From JAYYZW01 sp036339995 (GTDB taxonomy: Bacteria; Pseudomonadota; Gammaproteobacteria; Ga0077536): a stretch of DNA of 8,975 nt. This document shows positions 6,817 through 8,975 of this stretch, piece by piece. A program made the translations under genes and the position numbers. The stretch spans positions 1 through 8,975 of the forward strand of contig JAYYZW010000073.1 of NCBI GenBank assembly GCA_036339995.1, read 5' to 3'. Numbering within the stretch: the stretch's first letter is position 1; each line of letters opens with the position of its first letter. The notes under the pieces were generated by a model, which had not been told where the DNA came from, did not search any database, and saw only the letters and a list, made by a program, of their open reading frames with translations.

Positions 6817-7775
6817 ATATCCGCAGGACGAATCCCGCTCCAGGTGCACGGCGTTTTCGCACCGAGCCGTTTTTTCTGCAGCACTGGCGCGCCCTCGGCG
6901 AAAGCCTCAAACACGTCGATGCAAACCGGGCGCCGACCGCTATCGGGATTGCCGTCATGGCCGTCGCCATTGCCTTACCGGCCTTGCTGTACATCTTCAT
7001 TCAGAATCAGCACGCACTATTCGAGGACTGGGGCGATGAAGCAAGCCTGACTGCGTTCCTTCACCGTGGGGTTGATGCGGGAGCAGCCGAGCGGCTGATG
7101 CAGCAACTGTCCGGCGATTCACGCGTTGATCGGGTACGGCTCATCCACCGCGACGATGCGTTTGCCGAATTTGCTGCAAGCTCAGGCCTGGCGGGCATCG
7201 TCGACGACGAAATCAATCCGCTGCCGCACGTCCTGGTCCTCGTTCCTCATACCGGGACCTGGGACGCCGACCGGGCTCAAAGCTTGATCGCATCGCTGGA
7301 GTCGAACACTTTAGTCGACACCGTGTTGGTCGACTTCGCCTGGGTCGACCGCCTGAGGGCAATCGGGCTGATGGCCAAACGCGCGGTTTTCATCGTAGCC
7401 TTGCTGCTCACCGGCGGTGCTTTACTGATCGTAGGCAATACCATCCGCACGCTGGTTCACCAACATCGCGACGAGATCGAGGTGCTCAAGCTCGTGGGCG
7501 CGACGGACGCGTACATCCGCAGGCCGTTTCTCTACGGCGGTGCGATTCACGGCTTTTTGGCCGGGATCGCTGCGGCGCTGCTGGTTGGGGCGATCTTCGC
7601 GGCACTCCGGAATCCCGTCGCCCGGGTCGCCGAAACCTACCTGAGCGACTTCACGATCGCTGGGTTTTCGGCGGCCCAGACCGTTCTGCTGGTCACGGTT
7701 TCCAGCGGTCTCGGCTGGTCGGGCGCCTGGATCGGTGTCGTCTTGAGCCTCCAGCAACTCGACCCGGTGGATTAG
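6813..7775 (+). CDS. ftsX: Cell division membrane protein FtsX
   Basis: FtsX is the inner-membrane partner of FtsE. Its large periplasmic loop contacts the activators of peptidoglycan amidases during septation. The 320-residue protein has the family topology: a basic cytoplasmic N-terminus (1-40), transmembrane segment 1 at about 41-63, a periplasmic domain at 65-185, then segments at about 190-210, 243-265 and 286-312. Between the second and third segments lies the conserved FtsX stretch RDEIEVLKLVGATDAYIRRPF at 219-239, the likely contact with FtsE. It is slightly shorter than E. coli FtsX (352), mainly at the N-terminus. ATG at 6813 overlaps the ftsE stop by four bases (ATGA). Translation is probably coupled within the ftsYEX operon. 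Confidence 0.96.
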   Translation: MNIRRTNPAPGARRFRTEPFFLQHWRALGESLKHVDANRAPTAIGIAVMAVAIALPALLYIFIQNQHALFEDWGDEASLTAFLHRGVDAGAAERLMQQLSGDSRVDRVRLIHRDDAFAEFAASSGLAGIVDDEINPLPHVLVLVPHTGTWDADRAQSLIASLESNTLVDTVLVDFAWVDRLRAIGLMAKRAVFIVALLLTGGALLIVGNTIRTLVHQHRDEIEVLKLVGATDAYIRRPFLYGGAIHGFLAGIAAALLVGAIFAALRNPVARVAETYLSDFTIAGFSAAQTVLLVTVSSGLGWSGAWIGVVLSLQQLDPVD

Positions 7776-7805
7776 TGTGCCGTGCGAGCGGAACTCGACC
7801 GGCGG

Positions 7806-7832
7806 TTAGCACTCTAACGTGGAGAGTGCTAA
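7806..7832 (+). promoter_or_regulatory. CIRCE operator (HrcA binding site) upstream of rpoH
   Basis: The sequence is TTAGCACTC, nine bases (TAACGTGGA), then GAGTGCTAA: an exact match to the CIRCE consensus in both arms and in spacing. CIRCE is bound by the repressor HrcA, whose folding depends on GroEL, so that genes under it are turned on when chaperones are titrated by unfolded protein. It lies 38 bases before the rpoH ATG and 30 bases after the ftsX stop. A possible promoter overlaps it: TTAGCA at 7806-7811 as -35 and TAAACT at 7830-7835 as -10, with an 18-base gap. Binding would then block transcription of rpoH directly. The hrcA gene is not in this window. Confidence 0.93.
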
Positions 7833-7835
7833 ACT
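7806..7835 (+). promoter_or_regulatory. Possible sigma-70 promoter of rpoH overlapping CIRCE
   Basis: TTAGCA (four of six to the -35 consensus) and TAAACT (four of six to the -10 consensus) are separated by 18 bases. Each is weak on its own. The arrangement is credible mainly because CIRCE sites usually overlap or closely follow the promoter they control, and because rpoH needs its own promoter to be regulated separately from ftsYEX. No sigma-32-type promoter (CTTGAA with CCCCAT) was seen. Confidence 0.35.
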
Positions 7836-7870
7836 TATTGGCGGTAAGCCCGAAAGAGGTGTGAATTACA

Positions 7871-8743
7871 ATGTCCGTGGCCCTGAATCTGCAGCTTCCA
7901 CTGCCTACTGGCTCGCTCGAAGCCTATGTCGATGCGGTCCAGCGAATACCGCTCCTGTCGATCGAGGAGGAACAGGACCTGGCCCGCAGATACCGCGAGC
8001 ACGACGATCTGGACGCTGCGCGTAAACTCGTTCTCGCGCATTTGCGCTTCGTGGTCAGCGTCGCCCGTCGTTACAAAGGTTATGGGCTTGCCCATGGCGA
8101 CCTCATTCAGGAAGGTAATATCGGCTTGATGAAAGCGGTGAAGCGCTTCGACCCGGATGTGGGTGTGCGCCTCGTTTCCTTCGCCGTCCATTGGATCAAG
8201 GCCGAGATTCATGAATTCGTTATCAAGAACTGGCGTATCGTCAAAGTCGCTACAACCAAGGCACAGCGCAAGCTCTTTTTCAACCTTCGCAGCGCCAAGA
8301 AGACCCTCGGTTGGATGGGCTCCGAGGAAGTCAAGGATGTCGCCAGGGAATTTGGTGTCGAAACGCGCGACGTGTTGACCATGGAGCAGCGCTTGAACGC
8401 ACACGATGTCTCCTTTGACCTCCGCTCGGACGATGACGAAGATCAATTCGTACCGGCGGCTTATCTTCAAGACCAGCGTTTTGAACCGTCCATGTGCTAC
8501 GAGCGGCAGGAGGCGGAGTCCGTTCGGGCTCAGCGCCTGCGCGAAGCGCTCGATGAACTCGACAGCCGCAGCCGGGACATTGTGGTCAGCCGTTGGCTGC
8601 TCGATCCCAAAATCACCTTGCATACACTGGCAGAAAAATACGAAATCTCAGCGGAACGTATCCGCCAACTGGAAAAAAGCGCTTTCAAAACGCTTAAAAA
8701 CCAAATTCCCGATCTCGGAGTGTTGATATGCACCGAAATCTGA
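7871..8743 (+). CDS. rpoH: Heat-shock sigma factor RpoH (sigma-32), 3' end altered by an insertion sequence
   Basis: RpoH directs RNA polymerase to heat-shock promoters (chaperones and proteases). The 290-residue protein has region 1.2/2.1 at about 20-65, region 2 with LAHLRFVVSVARRYKGYGL at 55-73, the DNA-reading segment VSFAVHWIKAEIHEFVIKNW at 102-121, the RpoH box QRKLFFNLR at 132-140, which is specific to this sigma factor, and the region 4.2 helix-turn-helix at 250-275. ATG at 7871 has AGAGG 12 bases upstream. The coding sequence runs into an IS21-type end at about 8721, so residues 284-290 (VLICTEI) and the stop codon come from the element. E. coli RpoH has 284 residues, so little or nothing essential is lost, but the native stop and terminator are displaced. 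A CIRCE site upstream suggests HrcA control. Confidence 0.96.
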   Translation: MSVALNLQLPLPTGSLEAYVDAVQRIPLLSIEEEQDLARRYREHDDLDAARKLVLAHLRFVVSVARRYKGYGLAHGDLIQEGNIGLMKAVKRFDPDVGVRLVSFAVHWIKAEIHEFVIKNWRIVKVATTKAQRKLFFNLRSAKKTLGWMGSEEVKDVAREFGVETRDVLTMEQRLNAHDVSFDLRSDDDEDQFVPAAYLQDQRFEPSMCYERQEAESVRAQRLREALDELDSRSRDIVVSRWLLDPKITLHTLAEKYEISAERIRQLEKSAFKTLKNQIPDLGVLICTEI

Positions 8744-8770
8744 CCCGGGTTTTGCATTGAGAATTGACCC
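8729..8770 (+). repeat. Terminal repeats of the IS21-type element
   Basis: TGCACCGAAATCTGACCC (8729-8746) and TGCATTGAGAATTGACCC (8753-8770) are direct near-repeats with a 24-base period, identical at their TGCA start and TGACCC end. IS21 elements carry such repeated transposase-binding sites inside each end. The stop codon of rpoH (8741-8743) lies inside the first repeat. Confidence 0.75.
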
Positions 8771-8777
8771 ACCCTTG

Positions 8778-8808
8778 GAGCCAGATTATGGCTCAGGTTT
8801 TGGTTTTT
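8778..8808 (+). terminator. Possible intrinsic terminator inside the insertion sequence
   Basis: A 6-base-pair stem, GAGCCA (8778-8783) with TGGCTC (8789-8794), and a 5-base loop is followed by AGGTTTTGGTTTTT. It could end rpoH transcripts that enter the element. The stem is short and the T-tract is interrupted, and the right arm overlaps the istB stop on the other strand. Confidence 0.25.
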
Positions 8809-8975
8809 CCCCCGGTTATCTTCTCCTTGTTGGTCTGGGTAGTTGAGTTTTTGAAACGGTAGCTGTCGTTGCCGGTTTCCAGAATGTGACAGTGATGAGT
8901 CAGTCGATCCAGTAGTGCTGTGGTCAGCTTGGCGTCGCCGAACACACGGGCCCATTCTGCGAAGCCCAGGTTGGT
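8793..8975 (-). CDS. istB: IS21-family helper ATPase IstB, C-terminal 60 residues (cut by right edge)
   Basis: IstB is the AAA+ ATPase that assists the IS21 transposase IstA in target choice and strand transfer. Reading leftward from the window edge, the frame gives TNLGFAEWARVFGD, then KLTTALLDRLTHHCHILET at residues 16-34 and SYRFKNS at 38-44, which are the typical C-terminal IstB blocks. The stop is TGA at 8795-8793. The Walker motifs lie in the missing upstream part. The 16-residue lysine- and threonine-rich tail is usual. The gene runs convergent to rpoH, with only 49 bases between the two stop codons. Confidence 0.92.
   Translation of the reverse strand, partial: TNLGFAEWARVFGDAKLTTALLDRLTHHCHILETGNDSYRFKNSTTQTNKEKITGGKTKT

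Larger units (their letters stand above)
8721..8975 (-). mobile_element. IS21-family insertion sequence, istB-side end (cut by right edge)
   Basis: The terminus appears to be TGTTGATATG starting at 8721, with the TG tip usual for this family, read inward. It is followed by two 18-base near-repeats (8729-8746 and 8753-8770) of the multiple-terminal-repeat type, and then by the 3' end of istB on the minus strand. The exact tip is inferred: 8721 is the best TG, but the boundary could be shifted by a few bases. istA, the rest of istB and the other end lie beyond the window, so completeness and any target-site duplication cannot be judged. Confidence 0.85.

Noticed and set aside
7835..8623. 262-codon open frame on the minus strand
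   Set aside because: It is antisense to rpoH over almost its whole length; the rpoH product is unmistakable and this one has no family features.

Overview
The window is a chromosomal segment of a gammaproteobacterium outside the enterics. The block coaD, rsmD, a pair of M16 peptidase genes, ftsY-ftsE-ftsX and rpoH is arranged as I remember it from Pseudomonas and relatives, and every protein resembles gammaproteobacterial family members. The sequence is moderately GC-rich. I cannot name a genus. A perfect CIRCE site implies that the organism has HrcA, which enterics and pseudomonads generally lack.

Layout. Positions 1-4912 are transcribed leftward: two M16 genes (the first with an in-frame stop), rsmD, coaD, a YfhL-type ferredoxin, and the start of a gamma-glutamyltransferase cut by the left edge. 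About 310 bases (4913-5221) separate this group from a rightward group: ftsY, ftsE and ftsX, overlapping by 4 bases at each junction, then rpoH after a 95-base gap. From about 8721 to the right edge lies one end of an IS21-family insertion sequence, with the C-terminus of its IstB helper ATPase on the minus strand.

How the genes work together. The leftward genes are mostly housekeeping (CoA synthesis, 16S rRNA methylation, an iron-sulfur protein) plus exported peptidases and a periplasmic gamma-glutamyltransferase. The rightward genes handle membrane-protein targeting (FtsY), the divisome ABC complex that activates cell-wall hydrolysis (FtsEX), and the heat-shock sigma factor RpoH.

Main points. 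(1) A perfect 9-9-9 CIRCE operator lies in the ftsX-rpoH gap, which suggests that HrcA represses the gene for sigma-32 itself. (2) The catalytic M16 gene carries one in-frame TAA exactly where a conserved glutamate codon is expected, just before the third zinc ligand; the rest of the frame is intact. (3) The IS21 element is inserted at the very 3' end of rpoH, so the last residues and the stop codon of RpoH come from the insertion sequence. (4) An inverted pair of GTAG-type REP sequences lies between coaD and the ferredoxin gene. I found no wholly new system; the CIRCE-rpoH link and the rpoH/IS junction are the most unusual items.
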